From positions 1-64,000 of the forward strand of contig AZLU01000046.1 of assembly GCA_002224055.1 (NCBI GenBank): a DNA stretch of 64,000 nt, given 5' to 3'. The position numbers and the translations under genes were made by a program. Shown one piece after another: positions 9,613 to 23,400 of the stretch. The notes beneath the pieces were generated by a model. It did not search any database, was not told where the DNA came from, and saw only the letters and a program-made list of their open reading frames with translations. How positions within the stretch are numbered: the first letter of the stretch is position 1; each line of letters begins with the position of its first letter. The DNA is from Pezizomycotina sp. ARF18 (Eukaryota > Ascomycota).

Positions 9613-12600
9613 TCAGCAAATTTCGTATTCTTCCTCGGTCCTATCGCTGGCCGAAAGTTCGCTGGGGCTCGTCGGTGAATCATCGACTTCCTCGGCTGCG
9701 ACGGGGACTTGCAACCTCGGATCGGCGGCCAAAACATCCTGAGGGAGGTCAGGATGGTCTCCATTGGTGAGGTGAAGGAAAGATTTTCGTCAGCGTTGCT
9801 GGCAGACGGATCTGCATCGGCGTCAGGAATGGCAGGGATTCCCTTGAGCAATGTGCGAAGGTAAAGATTCGTAACGGCGGTCTAGAAGAATTTTTTTTAG
9901 TGTTAGAGGTGATATTTTCTGTCGAGAGTACAAAAATGTTGCAAGAATAAAGAGGGTTGTTTGTTTGCTTACCTCGACCCTGGAAACCAGCTGTTCGAAG
10001 AATTCCATCAACCTCGATTCCGGACCACCTTCTTGCACCTTACGCATGACCATATCCTTGGAAAACGAGTTGTCCGTGATGAATGTTGACTGTAGTCCCG
10101 GGGTGTTGAGGGCAGAACAGATCTTCTCGAGCTTGAGAACGGATTCGAAAAGTGGTTGAATCATTTCAGGATCCATGCCGGTGGTGGTTTTGATCTGAGT
10201 GCGCTTCAAATTGGCTTGCTCCCTAGCGACTAGTGTAGGCGGATAGACCAAATAAATTTGTTCGGGATTTCTAGACCCTTCAGTTTCCTTTCGCCAAGTT
10301 CCTTGACCGAATAACCACCTTGGTTCCTGAGGGTCCTAAAATCCTTCCTTAGCGCTTTCTCCAAAAGCTCTTCGCCGAACATGTCGTCAGATTGCATGCT
10401 CGCAGCGTTGTCGTCAGTCGCTCCATAATTTTCTCGGCCTTCCTGAATTCGTGAAGGTAATCGGTGCTGACGGTAATCTGGCCACCATCGGCAACACCAG
10501 AAATACGAGCTGCCCGGTTGACCATCGGACCAAAATAATCCATACGACGAGTAATGGGATCCCTCTCGCAAACAGGATTTCCGAAGTGAATTCCCATACG
10601 GACTGACAGCCCCCGGAAGATACACGATTTCTTGGATTTGTCCTCGGATCTTCCGCCCAAACTTCCTGGCACTGCTCCGAATTGAGGATTTCTTGAGGCC
10701 ATCCCTCCGAAGTGAGCAAAGCCTGTTGCACGCCGAAGCACCACAACATGGCAGAAGTAACAGTTGGGAAGCAAACCATGAATGCGTCACCTTCAGTCTT
10801 GACTTCGTAACCGCCCCAAGTCCTAAGCTGCCTTCGCATAATGTCGTTGTGCTCTTTTATAGCACTACGCATAGCGATAGGGAAAGTCTCCCAAAGTAAG
10901 GTTGAACCCTTAATATCAGTGAATACCAGGCAAAGATCCATCTCCGGCGGGGCAACTTCTGGATCCAAACGTCCAAGCGTCTAGTAAAAAGAGGGAAAGT
11001 TAGCAAAACAGCCAAAAAGATATCAGTTGGCCCTCTCTTTGCAAGAACCCTCTGTTTCTACTTACCGAATCGTCAGTGTTGTCCCTCTGTCTCCTGCCTC
11101 TCTTGACCAGATTTGGAAATCCTCCTCGTTAGGGTAGCCTCCGGGTGCAATGGAGGCACTGCGGTTACGCCTTCTGTTCTTCCTGAAGAGATCGCCAACG
11201 CCAATAATCATGACAATCATCTTGTTGGTAGCTCCGTAGCCAATCGCAAAGTCGCGGAGCTTCTGAGCGGCCCTCATGAGATCCTCCCTTTCGGTCCTCG
11301 CAATATCCACGGCTGTTCTATAGCTCATGAAGTCCCAGAGCTCCCTACTGGCAAGGATAAGAAACTCGTCATCCTCGGTGAGGTTGTGTTCATGGATAGC
11401 AGGAGCCGCGTTGACGGAAGGAATGAGGTTGATGTAGCCGAAAGACCTAGAGACATCTAGAGAATCCTCAAGTTTGCCATTCCTAGAAACGAATCCGCCG
11501 GTCTCCCTGATGCGCTCAAGTTCGGAGGAGTTGAGGGATCATGTTTGGTGGACATTATCTTTGATTCATCGTTTGACTGGACCAGACGGCCATGGCATCA
11601 CCAACGTTAGCAACCCACATCTGCCTCTCCCTCATATATACAAGAACTGCAGAAGCGCCGGTTCGCAAGTCTTCCTTGTTGAGAACAGTTTGGCCCGCGA
11701 TAGTTCCCCTGTGTCGGTCCCTGGGTTCTTGTCCTTATCTGATGGCGAAGGAACACCACTCGTAGCGATCTCCTTGTTCATCTGGAGGAAGGTCCTCCTG
11801 ATAGCCCAACGGGTGACTCGTTCTCCTTGATCTTGCGCAGTTCCTCTTGAAGATGGAACTGACAAGTCTCCCCCAGGTACTTTGAAACCTTACTACCGCC
11901 GTTGGGAGAGCCATCCCGTCAAAGAAACCGTACAAGACCTCCTCATCGTCACCCCGGAAGCGCGGAACAACAATATCGATTACAGACAGGTGTTCCGAGC
12001 GACCAAGGGTGTCAGCCATGCCATAACCCATGTTCTTGATGAGAGAACCTGAGGTACGAACACGACAGTCCTCAGTCTGGTCGGGGAAAGAGGGGTTCGT
12101 GGTAGTCACATCCATCAGCCCTAATATCCGCAGAGACCTGAGAGCGTTAAAGTCGGTAAAGCTCTGCTCCCTGGCGTTGTGATGGGTATTGAAATTGGCT
12201 TTGATTCCAATCTCTTGTTGCCAGAAAGATTAAGATAGCGCAACTCGAGATTCCAATTCTTTAGTGGTAAGAAGATAAAATGGAGAATTAGTCCTTGTTG
12301 ACAAGAATAAGATAGGAAAGAAAAAAAAAAAAGAAAAATAAAACAAGGTATAAAATAGATAAAAGAAACTCGCTGTATGGTAGGAAGAGAGAGAAAGGGG
12401 GAAAAAAAAGAGAGAGAGAGAGAGAGAAAGAAAGGGATAACAGAGAGAGAGAAAAGGAAAGAGGGATAACGGAGAGAGAGGGAGGCCTTTCGAATATGCT
12501 CGAAAGAATTATAGGGAGAAATTTAGCAAGAAAAAAAAAAAGCAGATCAAGGCTTTACCGCCAGTCCCCTTCGGTAACAGGGCAGGTGTATATAGTATAC

Positions 12601-15600
12601 TGTAATATATGATACAGCGGACCAAGCAAGACCCCAAAGAACTTCAAAGAACTTTATGTGGGCCAAAAAAGGCCTACAAACCGAAGGCATGTGTCGTGGA
12701 CCGTCGCCTTCAGTCATCTACAGATAGCACAGCGAGCCAAGGATCTTTATTGAAAGAGCCAAGGCACTGTGGTGTCTGTAGCTACTTGATGATAACAATA
12801 ACATTGAAAGGCCATTAAAAAGGGAATGTTTCTTACCAATTCCAATCATAGGCCAATTAGAGATGTTGTATTTCAAAGCATTCGAACCTACATCAAGGAC
12901 GTTCAACCTCCTTATTTTACCAAGCTCGGCGGGCAGAGTCTGGAACTTGTTCCCGTTGATGTTAGTATCTTCAACGAGGATATATTTTCCAGATCGTCGG
13001 TAGGCAAGCAAGTCAGCTCATTGCCCGACAGATAGAGCTCGCTCAGGAACGGCAGGCGACTCAGAGCGCGCGGCGGAATGTCGTATATCTCGTTATACGA
13101 CACATTCAGGACCCTCAGCTCAGGGAGCATCGAAATCTCGTCGAAAACCTCATCCGCAACTGGTTGTCCGCAAGGTACAGGTACCGAAGGCTTTGGGCGA
13201 ACGTATTAGCAATACGGTTTGACGCCGCAGAGTCCTTCCTCGGCGTTTGAAACCCTCCAGAAGGCACGATCGTGGAAGTATCCGACGCTTTAGAGGCTAT
13301 CGAGGATTTTCGAACGGCGCCGTTCGCACTGCTAAGTGATGCCATCGAACCCTTCCTTGTGCTATTGGGAGAGCTGCTGACACTTAATAGTCCATTAGAT
13401 TGCTGAGACGGACGACGCGACGTATCGAGCGGACTAAGCTCGTCTATCGTATTCGAGCTCGTCGTGGACAAAGCATCGCTCTGGATTTGAGAGGTAGCGG
13501 TCGATGAGAAAACCGGCGGTTTCGGGAACGTTCCTAAGATGTTCGAAGACAGGTTCAACGTCTGGAGTCCAAGCATCTGCCATATCTCGGACGGCAGCTT
13601 CGAAATATTGTTGTAATGCAAATCCAAATACCGCAACTCCGTAAAGTTCGCAACTTCGACGGGCAGCGTCCCCAGCCGATTGTTGGCGCAGCTCAAATGT
13701 CCAAGCTTCTTGAGCTTTCCAATCGAAGGAGGGAACGCAGTAATCCTGTTCTTGTCTAGGATAAGCTTCTCTAAGTTCGGTAGATTGTCACAGAGGTCAT
13801 CTTGGACACAAGTAAGCTTGCCATCAGAAAGATTGAGATACGTCAGGCTCGGCGTGAGCTTTGACACAGTGAACGTTGTGATCTTGTTATTGTTCAGATG
13901 CAAGGCCCTGATCTTTTCAAATTTACAATCAAATTTGGAGATCGTGTTGTGGCCAGCGAACAAAGTTTCAAGGTTTTCCAACTCCGTTACAACATCGATC
14001 TGATGGAGAGGGTTATGCCTGACGTCAAGCTCCTTCAGAGCGCGGCAGCCGGCAAGTCCCGCAGGCAGGGAGCCGGCAATGTGATTGTTGGAGAGAATCA
14101 ACCGTTCCAGGCATTTTAATCCTCCAATTTCATCGGGAATCTTGACCAGACGATTGAAAGACACATCTAGATCGACCATGGTAACGAGCTCACATATAAA
14201 CGTCGGGATCTCGGTCAAGTGGTTGGACGCCAAGTTCAATCCTCTTAGATTGTGGAACATCTTAAATTCCGGAGCAGAGACGCCAATCTGTTGTTCGACA
14301 TCTTGAGAGCGACCAAACCCTCATGCTTCTCGAGCTGAGCGTCTTTAACGTCAGCGAGTCTGTTGTTAGACACATCCAAGTAAGTCAAGCGAGAGATATG
14401 GGAGAAGCTCGTTGGAAGTTTTGTAGCCTCGTTGTTGCGGAATTTAATCTCTTTCAAGGCAGTACATCCCTGAATAAAGTCTTGAGGACATCCAGAGACA
14501 AATTTCGAGAAAGATTGAGCGTGACGATTTTCGCAGCACGCATATAGTATGCGATAGGTATTGTCAAAAGGTTGCGGCCTTGGAGATCAACATGGGTAAA
14601 CTTTTGCATCTTCTGATGGACAGACTGATCGGGATCTAAAGAATGTCCGCCGACGCGGATGGCAGGAACGTGAATCGACATAGGTAACTGTGGTCTTCGC
14701 GCCCGATTTCGTCTATCCGATCATGGTCGGTGTAACCCGCCTGCTCCAAAAGTTTCTTCTGTATAACTAGTGGTCGCTCCGACTCCTTCAGAATCCTTGC
14801 TAGATCCTGCTTCCTGAGGATGATCACGTAATTTTGGAGGTCGTCTGTAAAAGGACTTCTTCCCTAGCAGCGAAAGGAGTTCTGTTACGGTCGCATTGAG
14901 GTTACAGGACAAAGTGGTGAACGAGCCATCCACACGGAATATGCGGACACAGAACTGTTTTGACATATTCAGGTTAGAAAATTATTTGGTCTGGACAGGA
15001 ATCGAAGCGGGAAGGAAAGGTATATTCTCTTGTTCCTCACCTGAGCAAGTGCCTGTCTTCTACCATCTTCACCAACAATTTCGGGATTGCTTCTTCTGGA
15101 AATTCTGAGATATCTCCATCCTTCTTCGCGCCAGCGACAGCCCAACTGTCGGGAGCGGCCCATGCATCATTGCCTGCCGTTGCCGCAGTAGTAAGTTTTT
15201 GCTTATCGTTTTGTGCAACTGCTGAACAATGTTGTTGTTATCCTCCGCTAACGCTGATGGTAGAGGTTGTATGACGCCTTCCATATTATCAAGGTCTGTG
15301 TCCAACATGAAGAAATTGTTTTCGAGATCATTGACCCTCCTAGGATCTTTAGATTTTTCGTATGACTCGCCTCTCCTGGCTCCCTTGTACTTGCTGGTGG
15401 CAGTGGATGCTACGCTCTTACGCGATGATTGCAGAGGCTCCAACGGGCCAATGTCATACAGCCTAGGTTAATAACGAACTCTGCGCTACTGCCGCCATGG
15501 TGGGAACCCCTCTTAGGCATAGTTTCCACCTTCCTTGAATTCCCATTGACTAGTTCGGACCTCAATGGCAACGTTTCTCCTTCGATTTGGTCATCAAAAG

Positions 15601-17079
15601 CTTCGGCACGTCATTGTCATCCATCGCTGAATCTTCGTCCTTGGACTTGTGCTTCTGCTTCCGGAATCCCTTCCAAAAGGAGGATTTTCCTTTCTCTTGA
15701 ACGCCGGCGACCATTGGCGGTAATTCCCGCAGTGGCTGTTGTTGCAGGGGCAGCTGTTGCTGCGACTGGCTTTGCGGTACATTCGGAGACTTTGGCCCTG
15801 ATATCGACGTCGTACTACGGAGCGAAGGCGTCGGCGACTGGCCCCGTGGAAGCTTGGTACCAGAATACGATGGCGCAAAGGGTCCTGCCGGCCTCTTGAC
15901 CCAGGGATGTCCCGGTCAACGATGTTTGTCGAATCCTGGGAAGATTTGCTGGACGGTTTGAAGGGGACGCTCCTGTTGCGGTCCTTCTTATGGAAATGGA
16001 GCCCGTGCGAATGGCCCTTTGGTCCCTACCCTCGTCGATCGATACAAACCGATGCTTATCGTGAACAGGCAAGTTTCGAACGGGCGCCTCGCCGTACGCT
16101 GGACGTCCTATATATCCGATAAAATGAAAAAATAAATATCGTCAATATGGCGTTGATGGTCCAAAGCATTTACGCCTAGCGCCTACAAAAAAAATCGAAG
16201 AAAAAGAAAAGAGGGGAACCCATCATCATTCCTGCAGAGGGTAAATTCAGACCTTCATGTCCTGGTACAAAAAGGAACAACGTCGGACGACGGCGCTGGA
16301 GTCCTTGGTCGATGTCCTCCCGTAGGAGTAGAGGGGCGAAGGTTCGTGCGATGAGATGGTAGAGATGTGTCCGAATGGTTATTCGACGACTGCTGTTGCA
16401 TCTGCTGCTGCTGTTGGAAAGCGGAGGGATCACGCGCGAACTGGTTGAACTGAGGAGCCGGATAGTTGTCGGGACTTCCCGAAAAAGCCTCTAATTTTTC
16501 GGTCGAATTGCCGCCTACCGAGGATTTCGACCCCGTCGAGGACGCGTTAGTTGTCACCGAGGCAATACTAGGTCTTCGGTCTTCGTTTATGTCAAAATAA
16601 CTATCAGGAGGAGATGCACTCAGGACGCCAGGTCCCGCAGCGCTTGTGGGAGCTGTACCCGGTCCAGACTCGAACCCGCCTTGCTCCGAGAACGAGCTCT
16701 GCGGCGAAGAAAATATGTGGCTGTTCAAAGTCGGAGGCGAATAGTCATCGTCACCACCGCTCGCGCCATAGTTCATCTGAGCGGCAAAGCTATCCAGGCT
16801 CCCGTTGCTATCGCGTGCATGTGGTGGTTGTTGAAGGCCGATCCAACCCCTGGCGGGCCGCCCTTTCCATTATATGATGGCCCTTGCAATACTGCAAGGT
16901 CACGACGATGGTTGTTTAATCCCGTCATGATCATTCCTGGGGCAACCGTCTGGTCGGAGTTCATAGTGAAAGGAAATGATGCGTTTCTGGCGTAAGGGTC
17001 GTTAGGTAGGAAGGTGGAGGAACCAGGTGAAATAGTTGCCCTGACCCTGGGGATACATTCGAGTCCCTTTCCGTCCTGT
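9613..17079 (-). CDS. CYR1: Adenylate cyclase (RA-LRR-PP2C-like-cyclase)
   Basis: Makes cAMP from ATP; peripheral membrane enzyme activated by Ras and Galpha in fungi. Order on the minus strand: Ser/Gln/Pro-rich N-terminus (17079-15000, with poly-Gln near 16410); Ras-association domain (about 14960-14640, [16 protein letters not shown]); leucine-rich repeats (about 14640-12190, for example [36 protein letters not shown]); PP2C-like domain (about 12110-11070, [29 protein letters not shown]); catalytic domain (10968-10230) with [12 protein letters not shown] and [15 protein letters not shown], carrying both metal-binding Asp residues, then [20 protein letters not shown]. It ends in an acidic tail TEEEYEIC. 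Clear introns are 9882-9972, 10981-11066, 12259-12836 (long and purine-rich) and one ending TCAAAACAG just before the RA domain. Several one-base frame breaks occur. The acceptor at 17080 shows at least one exon lies upstream. Confidence 0.92.
12384..12490. repeat. GA-rich purine block inside CYR1 intron
   Basis: Nearly pure purine sequence with GA dinucleotide runs and two imperfect copies of GGGATAAC followed by GAGAGAGAG. It lies in the 578-base intron between the LRR repeats ending NISNWP and the next LRR exon ([11 protein letters not shown]). It is unusually long for a fungal intron. Confidence 0.7.
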
Positions 17080-19382
17080 TGAAATATGATTAATTGGTTT
17101 TGATGTCCAGATAAAATAGATCGTTTGTGAAAGACAGCCAATGAAGAAATGGAAAACAGGCAAAGGCAATTTTAATCACAGGTAAGCCCGATCCGTTGGC
17201 ATTCTCAGCGATCCCCTGTGCGAGGATCCTTCCTTTTCCTTTTTCCGTACGAGTTCTCGTCGATGGGCAAGCAGCTAACAGAGTACGATGTTTGTTTGGT
17301 TTTTACAAAGAAATGGAAAACGGTAAATTAAATTCCTTAAAAGACGAGACAAGAGCCGTCGACAAAATATCATAAAAGATCGATTACAGGAATTCAAAGA
17401 CAGGAAAGACAGTACAGGGAAAAGTAGAAAAGCAGCAGTGAGCAAGAGCAGAACAAGAAGAGGGGGGGAAGAAAGTGGCAGTGTAACCAACTAAATCACG
17501 GCATACAGGTTTTGACCCCAAAGCGAGGATAGTACGGAGATGCTCCAAACGACTAAGAGAAGGAGGCGGAACGGAGCGACACGAAATAAAGAAACCCCGA
17601 CCCCTCGCAGATGTATGAAGTATGTGTTTCCTTTTTCTGATCTTTTTTTTTATTCTCCCAGCACGTGCAACGGAGTCAAGCAACCAGATGCTGAAGAAAA
17701 GAGAAGCAGGTAAGGCGACGGCTTTTAGCCAAAGAGAGCGTGTGGAGCGAAATCGAGTATCAAAGGATAAGGGGAGGGGAAAGGATAGTGATGTGAGAGA
17801 TTGGAAAAGGAAAAGGAAGAGAGGAGGGGGAAGGGGAAGTTTTAGAGCTGAGCGAATAAGAGAGAGAATGGACGAGAGCGGAAGAAAGCAGAACGACAAT
17901 TCTTCTCTGTCAATCAAAAAAAAAGGGCCGTTCGGGGTCTTCTTTTCTTCTTCCCTCTGACGTCGTTGTCGCCGTCGTCCTTGTTCGACAAACCAACAAA
18001 CTAAAGGAAAGAAGAAAAAGAAAAGTGAAAACACAGGTGTCAGGGAAGGGATTGCGTGGAATGCGGCAGCACGGTCTTGTTCGAGAGGTTGATGATGAGG
18101 ATGATGATTATGATGATTATGGTTGGAAAGGTAAAAGCTGTGAAAGATTGATTTGGAGGATATTAAGCATCTACATTGAGGAATCAAAAGAAATGTCCAA
18201 AAGTAGAAGTCGTTGACCCCTCCGTCTTCTTTTTTTTTTTTTTTTTTTTTTTTTCTACCTTTCCTCTTCCTCTCTCGGGAACAAGTCAATTGTGGGAGAC
18301 GAAACAAGAATAGAAAGAAAATTTCTTGGGAGACAAAAGAAGGGGCTTATTTTTGGAGCGAGGTAAAACAGCTGGTCTTTCCCTTCTTACGGTTTTCGCT
18401 GTGTTTCAGAAGGTTCCTCCACCTTTTTATAGAGCAAAAGAAATGCGGGCGCAGTACAAGGAGGGAAAAGAGGAAAATCCGAGATATACGAGAAGGAGTT
18501 TGAGAAAAGCGCTGAACGGCTAAACGGAAGTAAGGAAAAGGAAGAGAGAAGAGGAGTAGATGGCAGAATACTTGGTATGTTATGCAGAATGGAAAGGATG
18601 GGAAGACAGATCATGATAAGGGATGATGATGATGATGATCCTGATGATGCCAAAGTGAGGTACAAACTTTCTTCCTTTCTCTATCTTTTTTTAATGGGCT
18701 CATGTAGATTTTACCCATGGGATCTAGTCTTGTCTCGATCCTCAGAAGGACTTTCTTCAACGACTATTATCCTGCTCCTTATTTCTTGAGTTTCGCCAAA
18801 GGGGTTTATGGTTTCGGCAGTGGAGAAAAAGGCTCCAGAGGCAAAACTAACAGTGGAGTATAGGTGCGAGGGGAGGAGGATGCGATTATTGTGGGAAAAG
18901 AGATAGCAGTGAAAGAGCAGTATGTATTATACTTTTGAATAATATAAACAGAATATAGATAAATATATACCGATAATCTAGGAAGAAACAAAGCAAGGGT
19001 ACAGAGAAAAGCTTCGAAACAGACAGACAGGAGCAGTTTTTCTCAAAAAATATTTATCCAAAAAAAAAATACATCTTGATATCTTGCAGAGAGCCGATAT
19101 ACTTCTCACTTCTGCGTAAAGGAAAAGAGGCGAAATGTGCAGCAAGCAGAAAACAATTTGGAGAAACGAGCAAAGGGAAAAAGACGCTCCAACAAATACG
19201 TCACATTCGAGAGAAAACAAAGCAGTGGTTATTGAACCTCTGCGATATCAGCTAATACGTTCCCCTCAAACATACTTAGGACGAACTCGTCGTGAAACTG
19301 ACAGACAAGGAACGACGACAACATAAGAGCGGCGATGTAAATGATAAAACACAGAAAATTAAAAATAAAGTATTCTACTTAC
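17080..19382. other. Spacer or long 5' intron region upstream of CYR1
   Basis: Starts at the CYR1 splice acceptor. The minus strand is strongly pyrimidine-rich, with runs of CTT/TTC and a T22 tract at about 18232-18253. Long open frames (for example 307 residues at 17384-18307) are low-complexity Phe/Ser/Leu/Lys translations and not credible. Possible small exons of CYR1 could lie near 17170-17275 but I cannot prove one. Confidence 0.4.
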
Positions 19383-19611
19383 ATCTTCGGACGGCTCGCT
19401 GAGGCGCCTAGAGGGTTCCGGGAACTCGGCTTGAAGAACGACGTGACGGCGGAAAAATCTGTGCTGTAATTTCGAGGTGTTTTCTGTCCGCTATTCGAGC
19501 TGCCGGCTGGTGATGGTGGTTCTTGCTGACTGCTAGTGTAGAAGACGAGGAGGAGCCTGTTGTATTCGAAGAAAAGGAACGGTTCCGAAGCCCGTGTTTG
19601 TGCTTTGTCAT
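19383..19611 (-). CDS. Candidate first coding exon of CYR1
   Basis: An ATG in good context (GCCATGACAAAG) opens MTKHKHGLRNRSFSSNTTGS, a Ser-rich stretch and HHHQPAARIAD. With one frame change it continues GQKTPRNYSTDFSAVTSFFK and PSSRNPLGASASRP, up to a canonical donor GTAAGTAG at 19382. The composition suits the disordered N-terminus of fungal adenylate cyclases, and it lies upstream on the same strand. The 2.3 kb to the next certain exon is long for a fungus. It could instead be a short separate gene. Confidence 0.35.
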
Positions 19612-20417
19612 GGCTGTCTACCTTCTCTTTTTGCCTTTTCGATGTTCAAAAAAAAAAAAAAAAGGTACACAGCAGAGCGTATATATTTTTCTCTTGAATT
19701 TTGGCCCTTCTACCCTTCCCGTCCCACCAGCGCGAAAAAAACTTAGCTGTCTGGTAAGTGGGGAATCTTATCGAAGGCTGTTCCTTCTGTTCCTCTTTTT
19801 TTCCCTGTTTGTTCTTCTTCTTCCTCGTCGTTCTCTCAAAATATTTCGTCAATTGTTGGGAACAACTTTTGGACTTAGAAAAAAAGGCCTATGCCTGTCC
19901 TTGGTTTGCGGGATTGGGATTCGTAGGCGAGTGAGGCGAAGGGGGGAATTTTTCCTTTCTGAAGGGGTGGTATGTACAAGAAGCAGTGATCGGTTCCGTA
20001 CTCAAATCCAAAGTTGCACCTGTGTGTCAACGCCGTATCCTCGGGTATGTCCAGCGGGAAAAGAGAAAAAAAGAAAAAGGGAAAAGGCTGAAGCGAGCCA
20101 AAAAGAAGAAACAAAAGATTGCAATCAAAGCGGTAAAAAAAACGCGATCCTCGAAGCCAAAACCGTGTATCCTTTTTGTAAGGCAAAATTGGATCAAAAA
20201 CGCAATCGTTAGAGCTGTTAAAATCTCTGAGAGAGTGAACGCAGTATCAAAACAAAAAAAAGAAGGGAAAAGGGGAGAGATTTCGTGTGACGACTTTTTC
20301 CAATTTCTCTTTTTTTTTCTCGTCTTTCTTTCCTTTTTTTTTTTTTTTGATATCTTTTTCAATCTTCCTTGTCTCAAATCCTCTTGTCCTCTTACCAAGG
20401 CCAAAGAGATACTTATC

Positions 20418-20448
<31 letters not shown>

Positions 20449-23400
20449 CCTTTCTTCTCGTTCCCTTTTGTGGTATCTCGCACTGCACTGTTGGTGGCGG
20501 GGCTTTTCCTTTTTTTTTTTTTTTCTTGGGATGTAGATGTTTCTTGCTTTTTCTGACAAACTGGTGATCGGCGAAAAGATGGGGATGGATTAGGCGAGAA
20601 CGCAACGCAGCAGCCTTTTCTCCCAAAATATTTCTTTTCTTTTTGCACTTTTATTTTTTTTTCTTTCTATATTTCAGAGCTGGTCCGAAGTATCGATACC
20701 CGTGTTTTTACTGGAAAGTCGAGGTTGAGAGGATACCATAAGAATTCAAGAACGCAGGAGCTTTTTGCTCTTGTTGCTGCTGCTAAAAGCATGATATTTC
20801 TTCTCTTGACGCGGAGAAAAGAAGGGAAAAAGAAAAAGAAAAGGGAAAGAAAATAAAGTGACGAGTGATAAAAAGGAACTTTTCAGCATTCAGAAGGCTC
20901 CGAGAGATGTGGGGTCACTTTATTTTACCCAATTGTAAGTCGAGTTGGATGGGTCCGTTTTCAGAGAAGAAAACCAAAGCATTTGTTGCTTTCCTTTCTT
21001 CAACAGCTATGAGCACTGCATACCCACTGTAGTAATTACTACTCCTCGCCGTATACAAAACGACTCTCCGCGATCAGAGAGCAGTGAAAGCGACTTTTTC
21101 TCTCCTCCAGAAAGTGAGACATATCCGTCATTGATCAAAAATTCCTTGAATGTGCGTAATCTCGGGCAAGGTTTGCTTTTCCTTGGCAACCCCAATATCC
21201 GCCGCAAACGGTTTCTCTTGTACGAGCCGGTACTGTACATGACCGTGTACAAATTCGTGGGACCATAGCATTGCTTTTCTTGCTTGCGAACCAGGTTCTT
21301 TCCCTTGAACCCTCTTGACGCTCTCATCACCAGGATAGAGGAGACAAAAGCGCGTGGCCGGGAGATCCCTGAGAGCTGCAGTCTCGCTTTTTTGAGGTAT
21401 ACCCCAATAAAAGTGTGTAGCTGCAAAAAGTTCTGTTGGCGATCTTCGTAGCGCTCGTAAACTGAAATATAAAATTCTCAACTTCGTCTTTTCTATCTCC
21501 CTCTTTTTATTCCGTTTCATCGGTGTTTGCTTGTTAGGGAATCACAAAGTACCCAGGTACCCACAAAGCTGAATTACTTGCATTCATGATGTGGCCGCTT
21601 TCGCCCGTGCAGGAAAAAAGAGTGATATTTGCGATGACTTCAGTAGCGAGCGAGCGATTGGAGGACTTTGCAATTTTGGTTTAGCACCAATTACCATTTT
21701 GCTTTTTGGTGGCGTTTTCCCGACTCGTACTTTGATCCTGCTGGCGCAGATCAAGAATTTGAAGCAAACGGCTTCAAATAGGGATTAGGGAGCAGAGCAG
21801 GTGCAACTCCTAGTCTCTTACCAATCCACAAAAAGCACAAATTTGGCCGTGAACCAGCTAGTCTCTTTCACGAAAAAACCAGCTTTTCCGTTTTCCTTGC
21901 GCACACCAGGCAGAACGCCACACTATCTCTTGGAGCAGAACGTGGAATTTTAAGGACGTTCTCGCCTCTCGCCTTCTTGGCTTGAAGCGGACTCGCTTAG
22001 GTAGTCTTATTTGGTTCCGAGATCACGCATGCGGTAGTGTTGATCGAAAAAAAAAATGTGAAAACGGCATGACTGCTCCGAAAAAAAAGGCTCTAGCCAC
22101 TCTTTTTGTCGCTCCTTTCCCTTTCCCTTGTTGACACGGTTTTGTTAGCTTTGCTGAGCTCGAAAATGTGGTCCAACAGTAGCCTAAGTGGCAAACATCA
22201 GTTAGTAAGAGCTTTAAAAAGGTATAGAGAGGTTTATCAAAGGTTGTTTTTTAACTTTGGACGTTACACGAGCTCAATTCGTCGTTTTGCACATGGCGTC
22301 AGAATCACATAGCGGGAAAGATTTCCAGAGCCACAAAAATATACTAAAAATGTGTAGGATGACCCTGTCTTGTGAACAGGAGACTGGGAGGAGCAAAAAG
22401 GAAACCGCAAAGCTCATGGATTCACTATCCGAACAACGAGCAGTGAGCGTGCTAGGCGGTCAGGGTAGGATACTTAGGCTTACCAGATTATCGAATCGGG
22501 TTATTGGCGGCTATCTCGCCTGTTGTGCCTGTTGTGGGTGAAACGGTGGGTAGGAGTGCAACTCTGCATGTCGGGTGGTTTGCTTTCCGCGAGTTTCCGT
22601 TGTCGTCGGGACCTTAGACAGTGATCCTTGAGAGGTGGAGACCCTCCTGAAGACAAGGCTTCGTAGCGAGGCTTAGCAACAGGGTTCCACAAGGAGCTAT
22701 CGACCCTAAACGTATACAACTGGAGGAGGATGAGCATATAAAGCTTATCAGCTTGGAAGGAGGTCAAGGAAGAGCAAGTGTTGCTAAAAAGCAACTTGCT
22801 GGTGGTTAGTACTTTTGGACTGACCTTGCTGGAAGCTCGGCTCAGGTTATACATCTTTAAGGGAATTACAAGGAGATAGAAATATGTGATAATGCTTACC
22901 ATTATACCAACGAGAAGCCATCAGCTCCCTCAGTCACAACCTTGGCGTTTACATGTTATGTCCTAATCGGCCAAGCTCTACTTATTGTAGTACTTTGGGC
23001 AACTTTTATCTATTGAATGATGCTGGTTGTGGAGGAGTACTAATCTATGGGGATCGAAGAAATTTTTGTTGTTGAAATATTTTAACCCACCTCTGATTCA
23101 AGCGAATAAGGCTTCAAGTATTTTACAACACACCGTTTAAATAATAGTATAGAAATAGCTTCGAAAATAAAAAATAAAAAATAAAATAAAAATAAAAAAT
23201 AAGGGCACTATCGAATTGTTACAACTTCGAGGATATTTGACTCGGCACTCGATAAAGATATACTTTTCGAATACCAGACGATACGTACTTCATCAGGCTA
23301 ACCCATGCTGACATTGTAATATACGTGGGGACGCATGGTATTGCTTACGCATAGGCGTCGAGGAATGGGCTGAAAATAACGAGTTCTGTTTGATCTGTTC

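Noticed and set aside
17384-18307. 307-residue minus-strand ORF
   Set aside because: Low-complexity Lys, Phe, Ser and Leu runs from CT/GA-rich DNA; no start context or domain.
19523-20212. 229-residue + strand ORF
   Set aside because: Translation of poly-pyrimidine and poly-A DNA; opposite to the CYR1 candidate exon.
22702-22809. Protein-like stretch IQLEEDEHIKLISLEGGQGR on the + strand
   Set aside because: Only 36 codons, no clear splice sites or start, no similar neighbouring exon. Possibly a gene remnant, but unsupported.
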